Assembly (NCBI GenBank): GCA_023622765.1
Contig: JAMNYO010000099.1
Location: 1-35,168, forward strand
Direction of reading: 5' to 3'
Source: Bacteroidota bacterium
GTDB taxonomy: Bacteria; Bacteroidota; Bacteroidia; Bacteroidales; Dysgonomonadaceae
Length of the DNA stretch: 35,168 nt
In this document: positions 1 to 7,781 of the stretch, in pieces
Layout of the letters: each line of letters begins with the position of its first letter
Position numbering within the stretch: the stretch's first letter is position 1
Notes under the pieces: generated by a model
Told to the model about the DNA's origin: nothing
Databases searched by the model: none
What the model saw: the letters and a program-made list of their open reading frames with translations, nothing else
Program-made: the position numbers and the translations under genes

Positions 1-443
1 AACGCCGGGCGAATCTGGTAGAGCAGATTCTCGTACGTCTTGCCCGTTTTGGTCTCCAGGTGATCGCCGATCTCCAGCGACGTGCAGTCGGCCGTGAGAC
101 CACTGCCCAGTGCAGACGAAACACGAGGCCCCAGGTCACGCCCCACGATGGTCGCGCCCATCAGGCAAATTGCCGGCTTCTCTTTCTTGAACAGTTCCAC
201 CACGATGGAGGTGTGCGGAAGCGTGGTGTAGGGCGAGAGTCGCTCATCCCTGAACATATGCAGCACGTCCACCCCGTAAGGGAACACCTGCTCTCCCACG
301 CCATCGAGTTTGGCGCCAGCCGCTATCGCTTCGAGGCGACATCCCAACTGGTTAGCCAGCGAGCGTCCCTTAGTCAGTAGCTCCAGGCTCACGTCGGCCA
401 CGACGCCCTCTTCAATCTCTAAATAGACAAATAAGTTATGCAT
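1..443 (-). CDS. etfA: Electron transfer flavoprotein alpha subunit, N-terminal part (window edge)
   Basis: The minus strand reads open from an ATG at 443-441 to the window edge, giving the first 147 residues (MHNLFVYLEIEEGVVADVSL...). This matches the EtfA N-terminal nucleotide-binding-like domain, with LLTKGRSLANQLG near residue 25 and a GATIVGRDLGPRVSSALGSG stretch around residue 100 that is typical of EtfA. EtfA and EtfB form a heterodimeric FAD carrier that passes electrons between flavin dehydrogenases and a quinone reductase or a bifurcating partner. The C-terminal FAD-binding domain lies outside the window. It starts 10 bases after the etfB stop codon, so the two are surely co-transcribed. 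Start choice: ATG is directly followed by CAT, and no better upstream start exists before the etfB stop. Confidence 0.93.
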   Translation of the reverse strand, partial: MHNLFVYLEIEEGVVADVSLELLTKGRSLANQLGCRLEAIAAGAKLDGVGEQVFPYGVDVLHMFRDERLSPYTTLPHTSIVVELFKKEKPAICLMGATIVGRDLGPRVSSALGSGLTADCTSLEIGDHLETKTGKTYENLLYQIRPA

Positions 444-453
444 GTTTGATTCT

Positions 454-1326
454 TTATCCAATGGTATGACTTTCTATCAGTTCCCTCATCAATTCGTCGA
501 TCTCGTTATCGTCATCGGTGAGCCGCTTGCTCTCTTTGGCCTGGAACACCACGTTCTCGATCTTCTTCACCTTGGTGGGTGAACCGGAGAGACCACACTG
601 TTCCTTATCGGCCTTTACATCCTCCACGCTCCACTCGGTGAGGACCAGGTAGGGCCGCTCGGCGTAGAGTTCATCGCGATCGCACTGCTCGGTCTGACGT
701 TCGGTCGCCGTCTTCGCATGCTTGTACTTCATCATCAGCTTCGCGTTGCGTGGGCGACACGGGCGGGCCGTTCCATTCACGGTAACCAGTAGCGGCAGGG
801 GCGCCTCCACTATCTCAACCCCGTTATCGAGGCGGCGCTTCACGGTTATCCCCTCTTTACTAATCTCTTCAATACTCTCGGCGTAGGTCACCTGCGGTAT
901 CCCCAGCTTTTCAGCCACCTGTGGCCCCACCTGGGCGGTATCGCCGTCGATGGCTTGCCGTCCCGCGATGATCAGGTCAAACTGGCCGATTTCGCAAATC
1001 GCCATCGACAAGGCGTAGGAGGTGGCCAACGTATCGGCACCGGCAAACGCCCTGTCGGTCAGCAAAACGCCGTCATCGGCACCACGGAACAACCCTTCAC
1101 GCAAGATATCGGCCGCACGGCCCGGTCCCATGGTCAACAGGGTAATCGTGGAAGCGGGGAAACGCTCTTTGATGCCCAATGCCTGCTCCAAAGCGTTTAA
1201 ATCTTCAGGGTTAAAAATCGCGGGCAACGCTGCCCTGTTTACTGTACCGTCGGCTTTCATTGCATCCTTCCCCACGTTACGCGTATCGGGAACCTGCTTC
1301 GCCAACACAATCATGTTAAATACCAT
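454..1326 (-). CDS. etfB: Electron transfer flavoprotein beta subunit
   Basis: This 290-residue protein is a clear EtfB. It begins MVFNMIVLAKQVPDTRNVG and carries FNPEDLNALEQAL near residue 40 and the family signature AGRQAIDGDTAQVGPQ around residue 120. Length is a little above the usual ~255-265 residues but normal for Bacteroidota forms. An in-frame extension to 1380 exists, but I place the start at 1326: this gives an N-terminus equal in length to relatives, and a start at 1380 would lie on top of the promoter's -7 element. EtfB binds the second nucleotide (AMP, or FAD in bifurcating ETFs) and docks to the partner dehydrogenase in the cytoplasm. No acyl-CoA dehydrogenase is visible in the window, so the partner is unknown. 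It is the first gene of the etfBA unit. Confidence 0.95.
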   Translation of the reverse strand: MVFNMIVLAKQVPDTRNVGKDAMKADGTVNRAALPAIFNPEDLNALEQALGIKERFPASTITLLTMGPGRAADILREGLFRGADDGVLLTDRAFAGADTLATSYALSMAICEIGQFDLIIAGRQAIDGDTAQVGPQVAEKLGIPQVTYAESIEEISKEGITVKRRLDNGVEIVEAPLPLLVTVNGTARPCRPRNAKLMMKYKHAKTATERQTEQCDRDELYAERPYLVLTEWSVEDVKADKEQCGLSGSPTKVKKIENVVFQAKESKRLTDDDNEIDELMRELIESHTIG

Positions 1327-1377
1327 ATTTCCGTCTATTTCGTTCGTTTTTGACTTATTAATTGCTTTTTCAGTCCG

Positions 1378-1385
1378 CAAATATA
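1378..1385 (-). promoter_or_regulatory. Predicted -7 element of the etfBA promoter
   Basis: The minus strand reads TATATTTG here, an exact match to the Bacteroidota TAnnTTTG -7 box, about 50 bases before the etfB start. I do not see a good TTTG -33 box at 19-base spacing. The 1327-1503 gap between the divergent etfB and the DUF6340 gene also holds an AAGGAG around 1475-1480 ahead of the plus-strand gene. Confidence 0.5.
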
Positions 1386-1503
1386 CACATAATTTGCAAA
1401 TGTGCGCGGTTTTGACCCTAATTTCACAAAAAAAGGGGGTGTTTTTAAACCATTTTGCATATTATTCATCTTATAAGGAGCGAATGATTGATGATTGAAT
1501 CGT

Positions 1504-2550
1504 ATGAGAAAAGCTTTCCCGTTTCTTTGTATCGTATACCTATTAGTGGTCGTGGGCGGTTGCTCCGGGATTAAATTTGTGACCGTGGAGACATGTGAAC
1601 CAGCACTAATAACGTTGCCGGACAACGTGCGTTCACTGGTTGTCGTGAACAACGTGGTGAAACAACCCGATAACGTGGGACATGAGAATCGACCCATCGG
1701 CCATTCCCAATCGGAGCGGGCAAAAGCCTCATCCGACAGCGTGGCCATCTTTTATACGGAGGCATTGGCTCAATTCCTGGATGAAGAGGAGTACTTTGAC
1801 CTGGTATTCTATTACAATGAGCCGTTAAGGAGCGATACCCATTTTTTCCAAGAGCAACCTCTCATGCCGGAAACGATGAACAGGATACGGAAAGAAACCG
1901 GAGCCAACGCGGTGATTTCATTAGACATGCTCATCATAAAGACCGATAAACGGGATCACTTCAAGCGGCAGGGATATAACTACAGCGACCTGAGAGCCAA
2001 GATAAACTCTACCTGGCGCATCTACATGCCAACAATGGAAGGGAAGATACCCACCGTACATTATGAAGATAGCCTGCGGTGGGAAGGGTTTGACATTCAG
2101 GACGACTGGGTCTACAGCGAGGCCATGATTCCCTCCCGTGAAGAGGCCATGAAGCTATTGGCGGTACGTGCCGCGGAGAAGATGACCTACGTGTTTGCCC
2201 CTCAGTGGTTGAAGCAGGAGAGATGGTACTACACCACGGGCAGTTCCCTGATGCGGGAGGGGACCGCATTGGCCGAGAGAGCCAAGTGGACGGAAGCCAT
2301 TGCAAAATGGGAAACCCTTTTCCGGACCCAGTCCAACAAAACAGATAAAGCGAAAGCAGCCAATAACATCGCATTCGCCCGCGAGATGATGGGCGACATG
2401 GAGGAGGCATACACTTGGGCGGTGATCGCGAACGACCTCTTTACCGAACAGTCGGGAACCAACGCGCTGGAGAGCAGAAGGTCATTGATCTACAAGAACG
2501 AATTGAACCGACGACGCGGAAACAACACCCGGATCGACATACAAAACTAA
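1504..2550 (+). CDS. DUF6340-family lipoprotein with C-terminal TPR-like helices
   Basis: This 348-residue protein starts MRKAFPFLCIVYLLVVVGGC, a lipoprotein signal peptide with the lipidated cysteine at about residue 20, so it is probably anchored in the outer or inner membrane. The body resembles the Bacteroidales DUF6340 family: an early VVVNN-type strand, a TGANAVISLDML segment, then a C-terminal helical part (AKWTEAIAKWETLF..., KAKAANNIAFAREMMGDMEEAYTWA) that looks like two or three TPR-type repeats. No catalytic motif is visible and the biological role is unknown. Start choice: an upstream in-frame TTG at 1495 exists, but the ATG at 1504 gives a better signal peptide. It is divergent from etfB and in the same direction as rho, but 283 bases lie before rho, so it is probably a separate unit. 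Confidence 0.8.
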   Translation: MRKAFPFLCIVYLLVVVGGCSGIKFVTVETCEPALITLPDNVRSLVVVNNVVKQPDNVGHENRPIGHSQSERAKASSDSVAIFYTEALAQFLDEEEYFDLVFYYNEPLRSDTHFFQEQPLMPETMNRIRKETGANAVISLDMLIIKTDKRDHFKRQGYNYSDLRAKINSTWRIYMPTMEGKIPTVHYEDSLRWEGFDIQDDWVYSEAMIPSREEAMKLLAVRAAEKMTYVFAPQWLKQERWYYTTGSSLMREGTALAERAKWTEAIAKWETLFRTQSNKTDKAKAANNIAFAREMMGDMEEAYTWAVIANDLFTEQSGTNALESRRSLIYKNELNRRRGNNTRIDIQN

Positions 2551-2602
2551 CCTGATAAACAGGTGTGATAAACCCCAAAATTGTGGTAAAATGGGGCAAT
2601 GG

Positions 2603-2627
2603 GTAAAAAAAAACCTCTTTTTTTTAC
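2603..2627 (+). terminator. A/T-only hairpin, possible terminator after the DUF6340 gene
   Basis: GT plus a run of A, a CCTC loop, then a run of T plus AC forms a hairpin made almost wholly of A-T pairs, ending in the T tract. It follows the lipoprotein gene by about 50 bases and lies just upstream of the predicted rho promoter. With no GC clamp it is a weak terminator; it could instead be an A-tract upstream promoter feature. Confidence 0.3.
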
Positions 2628-2645
2628 TGGTTTCAAAAAAAGTAC

Positions 2646-2653
2646 TACCTTTG
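2646..2653 (+). promoter_or_regulatory. Predicted rho promoter (-7 element)
   Basis: TACCTTTG matches TAnnTTTG exactly. The -33 position falls in a T-rich stretch (TTTA at about 2623-2626), a weak match. It implies a leader of about 170 bases before the rho ATG at 2834. Confidence 0.5.
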
Positions 2654-2665
2654 CCCTGAATTTAC

Positions 2666-2833
2666 GGCAGTACTCAATCTGTATACCCATACAACTGCCA
2701 CTTGTTTACAAATTCATAACATCATACCAGCCCCTATTCTCTTTTTAGATTAACGTGGCATTAGTCTATACTTACGTATGGATTTCCTATAGATGTAGTT
2801 TATTAAAACCATAACGATTTTCAATACATTCAA
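2666..2833 (+). promoter_or_regulatory. rho: Long rho 5' leader with hairpin and C-rich segment
   Basis: The predicted leader holds a GGCAGT/ACTGCC stem (2666-2671 with 2694-2699) followed by a G-poor, C- and A-rich stretch (about 2700-2745) that resembles a rut-like Rho-loading region. Autogenous attenuation of rho through its own leader is established in enterobacteria; applying it here is inference. Confidence 0.35.
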
Positions 2834-4951
2834 ATGACGTATAACATTATTGAGCTTAATGAGAAGCTCACCACAGAATTACGGGTTATTGCCAAGGAGA
2901 TGGGCATACGAAGACCCGATGCGTACAAGAAAGAGGAACTAATATACAAAATCCTTGACGAACAAGCGATTGCCCAAACGAAAAAGCTAACCGATACCGG
3001 TTCAAGACAGGGCGGTAACACCAGAGGCAGGGCCGACAACCCAAAAAGCACGAAAGGCAGGGAGGCATCCCCGCAGGGCAAACGAACACAAGCCGCCGCT
3101 TCTGCCAGCAACAAAGGACGTTCCTCAAAAAAAGAGGAGCCAGTGAAAAAGACAGAACCGGCGAAGAAGGCAGAACCAGTGAAAAAAGAAGAGCCGACTA
3201 AAAAAACAGAACCGATCAAAAAGGCAGAACCGGTGAAGAAAGTTGAACCGGTCAAGAAGGTTGAACCGGTCAAGAAAGTTGAACCAGTCAAGAAAATTGA
3301 ATCGGCCAAGAAAGAAGAACCAACTAAGAAAGTAGAGCCAGCAAAAATGGCGGAGCCAACGAAACCTGAACCGCCCAAGGTAGTTGCTTCGACAAAGGAA
3401 ACAGATAAAGGGACACCCCCCGTGACAGGAGAAAAGAAAGAGATAAGCTCTCCCGCCCCAAAAGCCGCCGATAAACCCATTCAACTGGTGTTTCGCTCTT
3501 CCAAACGACGCAATGATACCAAAAGGAATACCCCATCCCCATCCAAGCTGCCCCCGGTAGTGGCTGAAGATAGCCCACGGGATGATACTACCACTCCTGC
3601 TCAGAGGGAGATAGTACCTGTTAGCGAGCGGGTTTCAATGCTTGACCTGGTCTCCCCTTCGCCTTTACAGCCCCGGCAACAACAACAACAGCAGCAGCAG
3701 CAGCAGCAGCAACAACAACAGCAACAACAACAGCAGCAACAGCAACAACAACAGCAGCAACAACAGCAGCAGCAACATGGCAGAGGACCAGTGCCACAAC
3801 AGAGAGAAAAAGAGAAGGATCCGGGGTACGACTTCGATGGCATCCTAGTCGCCTCCGGTGTGTTAGAAATCATGTCAGATGGATACGGTTTCCTCCGTTC
3901 GTCAGATTATAACTATCTCTCCTCACCCGATGACATCTACGTATCGCAATCCCAAATACGGCTATTCGGGCTGAAAACGGGCGACGTGGTAGAGGGGCCG
4001 ATTCGTCCCCCCAAAGAGGGAGAGAAGTTCTTCCCGCTGGTCAAAGTGGATAAAATCAACGGCCGCTTGCCCGACGAGGTACGCGACCGCGTGCCGTTCG
4101 ACCACCTGAAACCTTTGTTCCCGGATGAGAAGTTCAACCTGACCAAGGGGCACAACGACAACCTGTCATGTCGCGTGGTAGACCTTTTCTCACCCATCGG
4201 TAAAGGGCAACGGGGCTTGATCGTGGCACAACCGAAAACGGGTAAAACCATGCTATTGAAGGATATCGCTAACTCGATTGCTGACAACCACCCTGAGGTG
4301 TACATGATTATCCTGCTTATTGACGAGCGACCGGAAGAGGTAACCGATATGGAGCGGAGCGTGAACGCGGAGGTGATCGCTTCCACGTTCGACGAGCCAG
4401 CTGATCAACACGTGAAGATCGCGGAGATCGTGCTGAACAAGGCGAAGCGGCTCGTGGAGTGCGGGCACGACGTGGTGATCCTGCTGGACTCTATTACCCG
4501 TTTGGCACGCGCGTACAACACCGTGCAACCGGCATCGGGAAAGGTCCTTTCGGGAGGTGTGGACGCCAATGCCTTGCACAAGCCGAAGCGCTTCTTCGGG
4601 GCCGCCCGCAACATCGAGCATGGCGGTTCACTCACCATCATTGCAACGGCACTAACCGAAACGGGGTCCAAAATGGACGACGTGATCTTCGAAGAGTTCA
4701 AGGGAACCGGTAACATGGAGCTACAACTCGACCGGAAGCTGTCCAACAAGCGGGTCTTCCCGTCGGTGGACATCATCGCTTCCAGCACGCGTCGTGACGA
4801 CCTACTCCTGGCGCAAGAGACGCTTAACCGCATGTGGATACTCCGTAACTTCTTGTCGGATATGAATTCGGTAGAGGCGATGGAGTTCCTGCTGAGTCGA
4901 TTGCGGCGTACAAGAAACAACGAGGAGTTTCTTATATCGATGAACGATTAA
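2834..4951 (+). CDS. rho: Transcription termination factor Rho with long disordered insertion
   Basis: Rho is the hexameric RNA-dependent ATPase that ends transcription. At 705 residues this protein is much longer than E. coli Rho (419). Residues 1-47 are the Rho N-terminal helical (SAP-like) domain. Residues ~48-330 are low-complexity: 13 hexapeptide repeats of the form xEPxKK (101-178), a proline/serine-rich part, and 33 consecutive glutamines (282-314). The cold-shock-type RNA-binding domain follows (~335-425; [28 protein letters not shown]), then the RecA-like motor with Walker A QPKTGKT (~468), Walker [17 protein letters not shown] (~545) and the R-loop region [21 protein letters not shown]. 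All catalytic parts are intact. The insertion of charged and polar residues is typical of Bacteroidota Rho, where it has been linked to phase separation and gut fitness in Bacteroides; the polyQ version stands out. The gene is monocistronic. Confidence 0.97.
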   Translation: MTYNIIELNEKLTTELRVIAKEMGIRRPDAYKKEELIYKILDEQAIAQTKKLTDTGSRQGGNTRGRADNPKSTKGREASPQGKRTQAAASASNKGRSSKKEEPVKKTEPAKKAEPVKKEEPTKKTEPIKKAEPVKKVEPVKKVEPVKKVEPVKKIESAKKEEPTKKVEPAKMAEPTKPEPPKVVASTKETDKGTPPVTGEKKEISSPAPKAADKPIQLVFRSSKRRNDTKRNTPSPSKLPPVVAEDSPRDDTTTPAQREIVPVSERVSMLDLVSPSPLQPRQQQQQQQQQQQQQQQQQQQQQQQQQQQQQQQQQHGRGPVPQQREKEKDPGYDFDGILVASGVLEIMSDGYGFLRSSDYNYLSSPDDIYVSQSQIRLFGLKTGDVVEGPIRPPKEGEKFFPLVKVDKINGRLPDEVRDRVPFDHLKPLFPDEKFNLTKGHNDNLSCRVVDLFSPIGKGQRGLIVAQPKTGKTMLLKDIANSIADNHPEVYMIILLIDERPEEVTDMERSVNAEVIASTFDEPADQHVKIAEIVLNKAKRLVECGHDVVILLDSITRLARAYNTVQPASGKVLSGGVDANALHKPKRFFGAARNIEHGGSLTIIATALTETGSKMDDVIFEEFKGTGNMELQLDRKLSNKRVFPSVDIIASSTRRDDLLLAQETLNRMWILRNFLSDMNSVEAMEFLLSRLRRTRNNEEFLISMND
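3134..3373 (+). repeat. In-frame 18-base repeats encoding xEPxKK hexapeptides in rho
   Basis: Thirteen consecutive degenerate 18-base units encode hexapeptides such as [18 protein letters not shown] and VEPVKK (three identical VEPVKK units in a row at residues 137-154). The codons vary between units, so the peptide pattern is better kept than the DNA. The segment is strongly basic and probably disordered. Confidence 0.9.
3677..3775 (+). repeat. CAR triplet tract encoding 33 glutamines in rho
   Basis: An uninterrupted run of 33 Gln codons, 17 CAA and 16 CAG. Apart from one block of seven CAG codons they are interleaved, so this is not a pure CAG microsatellite. It sits directly before the RNA-binding domain. 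Confidence 0.95.
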
Positions 4952-4980
4952 GAAACCTCTCAGTTCATGCGAATATATGT

Positions 4981-5024
4981 ATCCCCGCCATCAAGGTGAA
5001 AATTTTCGCCTTGATGGCGGGGAT
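4981..5024. terminator. 44-base near-perfect palindrome between convergent rho and truA
   Basis: An inverted repeat with arms ATCCCCGCCATCAAGG and CCTTGATGGCGGGGAT and centre GAAAATTTTC; the only imperfection is a T-G wobble (4997/5008). It starts 30 bases after the rho stop and ends 8 bases before the truA stop, so it can act as a bidirectional terminator or RNA 3'-end stabiliser. No long T tract follows on either strand. Confidence 0.75.
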
Positions 5025-5031
5025 GATCACA

Positions 5032-5784
5032 TTATAACCAAATGGAATCGGGGTAATGCACCTCTTCGAGGAAGAGCGCGTTCCCGGGGACCGAGTCGCC
5101 CGCCGCACCGCGGTCACGAGTTTCAATAACACGCCGGAAGCCGTGTTCATCGAGCCGCCCCCTACCCGCTTCCAGCAGCGTCCCCACGATCGCGCGCACC
5201 ATGTTTCGCAAAAAACGGTCGGCTTGAATGGTAAAACGGTAGGTATCCTCACCACAAGCTTCCCACTCCGCGCGTGTAACGCGGCAGTTGTTCGTCTTCG
5301 CATCGCTATGCAGCTTACTAAAGCTGGTGAAATCCTCGTACTCTTGTAGTACCTTGCCAAGCCGGTTCATTAAGGCGATATCAGGCGTGTAGCGCAGTCG
5401 GTAGTGAAACGGGTGAAGAAAAGGGTCTTTGCAGGTAGTCACATGGTAGGTATAGGTACGCGCAAGGGCACTGAACCGCGCATGGGCATCCGGTTGCACC
5501 GGTCGTATCGAGGAGAGCGCTATATCCCTAGGCAGGTAATTGTTCAACCGGTGCAGCCACTCTTCGGCAATAAAGGGCTCCCCCTCCCAGTCGAAATGGG
5601 CAACCATCGCTCGGGCGTGTACCCCGGCATCGGTTCTACCCGCACCCACCACCTTCAGCGGTTGTTGGGTGATGGTTGAGAGCGCCTCCTCCAGCGTCTG
5701 CTGGACACTTACACCGTTAGGTTGCACTTGCCAGCCGACATACTTTTCACCGTTATAGGCCAGCGTGATGAAGAAGCGAGCCAT
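5032..5784 (-). CDS. truA: tRNA pseudouridine(38-40) synthase TruA
   Basis: This 250-residue protein is TruA, which converts U38, U39 and U40 in the tRNA anticodon arm to pseudouridine. The N-terminus MARFFITLAYNGEKYVGWQ and the catalytic motif VGAGRTDAGVHA with nucleophilic Asp52 are intact; the C-terminal domain contains FTIQADRFLRNMVRAIVGTLLEAGRG, also characteristic. Length is normal for the family (E. coli 270). It is the last gene of the dnaN-exonuclease-truA run: only 18 bases separate it from the upstream exonuclease gene, and it ends next to the palindrome shared with rho. Confidence 0.96.
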   Translation of the reverse strand: MARFFITLAYNGEKYVGWQVQPNGVSVQQTLEEALSTITQQPLKVVGAGRTDAGVHARAMVAHFDWEGEPFIAEEWLHRLNNYLPRDIALSSIRPVQPDAHARFSALARTYTYHVTTCKDPFLHPFHYRLRYTPDIALMNRLGKVLQEYEDFTSFSKLHSDAKTNNCRVTRAEWEACGEDTYRFTIQADRFLRNMVRAIVGTLLEAGRGRLDEHGFRRVIETRDRGAAGDSVPGNALFLEEVHYPDSIWL

Positions 5785-5802
5785 TGATTATGCGCCAAGG
5801 GG

Positions 5803-6573
5803 TTAACCGGTCATCCCGCGCAGTCGGATCTTGGTGAGCACCTGCTTGGTATTCAAGGGGAAGTCCCCATCCATCATCCACGCGTAGTAGCTGGGTTCAT
5901 TTTTTAACACCTCCTCGACCGGTTTCCCTTTGTGCTTACCGAAGTTGAAAACCTCTACACCTTTCTCGTCATAAATCATGCGCCCTGCCAGGTCCACGTT
6001 GTCGTTAAAGCTGGAATACTCTTTTGAAAGCGCATCGATATCGTTTACGAGATCCGGGTAATGATCGAGCTGCGATTTAAGTACCTCGTAGGTAGCCCTC
6101 GTATCCGATTCAGCGGAGTGTGCGTTATCTAGCTGCTTGTTGCAGTAAAAAGCGTAGGCTGCCTCCAGGGTGCGTGGCTCTCTCCTATGGTAAATGATTT
6201 GCACGTCGATGAACTTACGCCGGCTCATGTCAAAATCCACCCCGGCGCGGAGGAACTCCTCAGCCAGCATCGGCACGTCGAAACGGCTTGAGTTGAATCC
6301 CGCAAGGTCACACCCCTCCAATTGGTCGGCCAACGATTTGGCAATCTGCTTGAACGTGGGGCAATCCTTCACGTCCTCATCCGTGATGCCATGAATGGCG
6401 GTCGATTCAGGGGGGATAGGCATTTCGGGGTTCAGCCGACGGGTTTTCACCTCCTCCTTGCCGTTGGGGTACACCTTCAACAGCGATACCTCGATGATAC
6501 GATCACGAGTTGTATTCAGCCCGGTGGTCTCCAGGTCAAAAAAGACCAACGGGTTCTTCAAGTTCAAATCCAT
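5803..6573 (-). CDS. DEDDh 3'-5' exonuclease (DnaQ/RNase T-like)
   Basis: A 256-residue protein with the full DEDDh exonuclease set: FFDLETTG (Asp13, Glu15), FNSSRFDVPML (Asp99) and AHSAESDTRATY (His152, Asp157), giving two-metal 3'-5' nuclease chemistry. Residues after ~200 form a small extra domain with FGKHKGKPVEEVLKNEPSYYAWM, common at the C-terminus of Bacteroidota versions. It starts 10 bases after the dnaN stop, so it is co-transcribed with the sliding clamp; a proofreading or repair role beside DnaN is a reasonable inference. It could be a pol III epsilon-like subunit, but lone DnaQ-like nucleases also act in repair and RNA turnover, so I leave the symbol blank. Confidence 0.88.
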   Translation of the reverse strand: MDLNLKNPLVFFDLETTGLNTTRDRIIEVSLLKVYPNGKEEVKTRRLNPEMPIPPESTAIHGITDEDVKDCPTFKQIAKSLADQLEGCDLAGFNSSRFDVPMLAEEFLRAGVDFDMSRRKFIDVQIIYHRREPRTLEAAYAFYCNKQLDNAHSAESDTRATYEVLKSQLDHYPDLVNDIDALSKEYSSFNDNVDLAGRMIYDEKGVEVFNFGKHKGKPVEEVLKNEPSYYAWMMDGDFPLNTKQVLTKIRLRGMTG

Positions 6574-6583
6574 TTAGCCGCCA

Positions 6584-7711
6584 TTAATCATTTAACATCA
6601 TCGGCATCAACAGCGTAAGCATATCTACATTCTCCTCTTTATCGCCCACCGGGAGGATAAGCCCCGCACGCGACGGGTCAGAGAGCTCCACGCGCACCTC
6701 TTCCGACGGGATGTTGTTTAGTATATCGATCAGGAAGACCGCCTTGAAGCCGATGTTCATGATGTTCCCGTCGTAACTGCACGGGATCACCTCCTCGGCC
6801 GCGGTGAGGAAGTCGATATCCTGGGCCGACACCACGATCCTATCTTCAGAGAGCTGTAGCTTCACCAGGCTGCTTGACGGGTTGGAAAATACTGCCACCC
6901 GTTTGAGCGTGTTGAGCAATCCCAGCCTGTCAAGCGTTACCGTGTTGGGGTTATCTCGGGGAATAACCGAGTTATAATTAGGGAATCGTCCCTCCACGAA
7001 ACGACACACCATCCGGTATGATGCCATTTCGATGTACGCGTTGTTGGTATCGAACTTGATGACCACCTCTCCCGATTCGCGAGGAAGAAGCGTCTTCAGC
7101 AGGTTAGCCGGCTTCTTGGGAAGGATAAACGATGAACGCCCCTCTCCTTTCGCCGCGGTAGTAATTACCCGTACCAACTTATGGCCATCCGACGCCACGA
7201 ACGTGAGGTCATCGGCGGTAATATCGAAGTAGATCCCGTTCATCACGGGCCGAAGTTCATCATCGCCGGTTGCGAACACGGTGCGGTTGATGCCCGAGAA
7301 TAGGGTCTGCGCATCGAGCGTTAACGACATGGCCGAATCCCGCAGGGGTCTGGGCTCGGGGTACTCATCTCCCTTGGTTCCCACGAAGTTGTATTTCCCG
7401 TTATGATAGTAGATAAACACCTCTAGCGTCTCATCGTTGATATCGAAGGTAAGGGGCTGATCCGGCAGTTCGCGCAACGGGTCAAGGAGGTTCTTCGCGT
7501 TGATCGCCAAGCTTCCACTCCCCTCCACACCACTAACCTCCACGGTTGTCGTGAGCCGCGTCTCGTTATCAGCCGCGGTGAGCGTCAACGTGCTCCCCTG
7601 TAAATCCAGAAGGAAACAATCCAGAATGGGCAACGTGTTCTTCACGTTGATTACCCTACTAATCGCCTGCAAGTGATGTTGCAGCGTGGCACTTGATACA
7701 ATAAACTTCAT
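6584..7711 (-). CDS. dnaN: DNA polymerase III beta subunit (sliding clamp)
   Basis: A 375-residue DnaN. It starts MKFIVSSATLQHHLQAISRVI and shows three repeated clamp domains; recognisable pieces are LPILDCFLLDLQGSTLTLTA (domain 1), PVMNGIYFDITADDLTFVAS (domain 2) and the C-terminal DPSRAGLILP with final LLMPMMLND. The clamp encircles DNA as a dimer and tethers polymerase and repair proteins. It is not next to dnaA or recF here, which is usual in Bacteroidota. A TATATTTG box 20 bases before the ATG gives it its own promoter, and it leads a dnaN-exonuclease-truA unit. It lies 70 bases downstream of the xerD-like gene. Confidence 0.97.
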   Translation of the reverse strand: MKFIVSSATLQHHLQAISRVINVKNTLPILDCFLLDLQGSTLTLTAADNETRLTTTVEVSGVEGSGSLAINAKNLLDPLRELPDQPLTFDINDETLEVFIYYHNGKYNFVGTKGDEYPEPRPLRDSAMSLTLDAQTLFSGINRTVFATGDDELRPVMNGIYFDITADDLTFVASDGHKLVRVITTAAKGEGRSSFILPKKPANLLKTLLPRESGEVVIKFDTNNAYIEMASYRMVCRFVEGRFPNYNSVIPRDNPNTVTLDRLGLLNTLKRVAVFSNPSSSLVKLQLSEDRIVVSAQDIDFLTAAEEVIPCSYDGNIMNIGFKAVFLIDILNNIPSEEVRVELSDPSRAGLILPVGDKEENVDMLTLLMPMMLND

Positions 7712-7730
7712 ACGTTATACTTTTTTTTAG

Positions 7731-7738
7731 CAAATATA
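7731..7738 (-). promoter_or_regulatory. Predicted -7 element of the dnaN promoter
   Basis: The minus strand reads TATATTTG, an exact TAnnTTTG match, between the xerD-like stop and the dnaN start. The leader would be very short, about 15 bases. No clear -33 box at 19-base spacing. Confidence 0.5.
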
Positions 7739-7781
7739 TAAAATAATCCCGGAGCAGCGTTCGTTTTGCCGATAATTTAAA

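Noticed and set aside
1335-1748. 137-codon minus-strand frame upstream of etfB
   Set aside because: Overlaps the start of the DUF6340 lipoprotein gene and the etfB promoter, without homology.
3134-3373. Regular 18-base repeats as a possible CRISPR-like or mobile repeat
   Set aside because: The units are contiguous, in frame and encode a peptide repeat inside rho; there are no spacers.
3601-3873. Minus-strand open frame with a run of cysteines
   Set aside because: It is the antisense of the rho glutamine codons; a long poly-Cys protein is not plausible.
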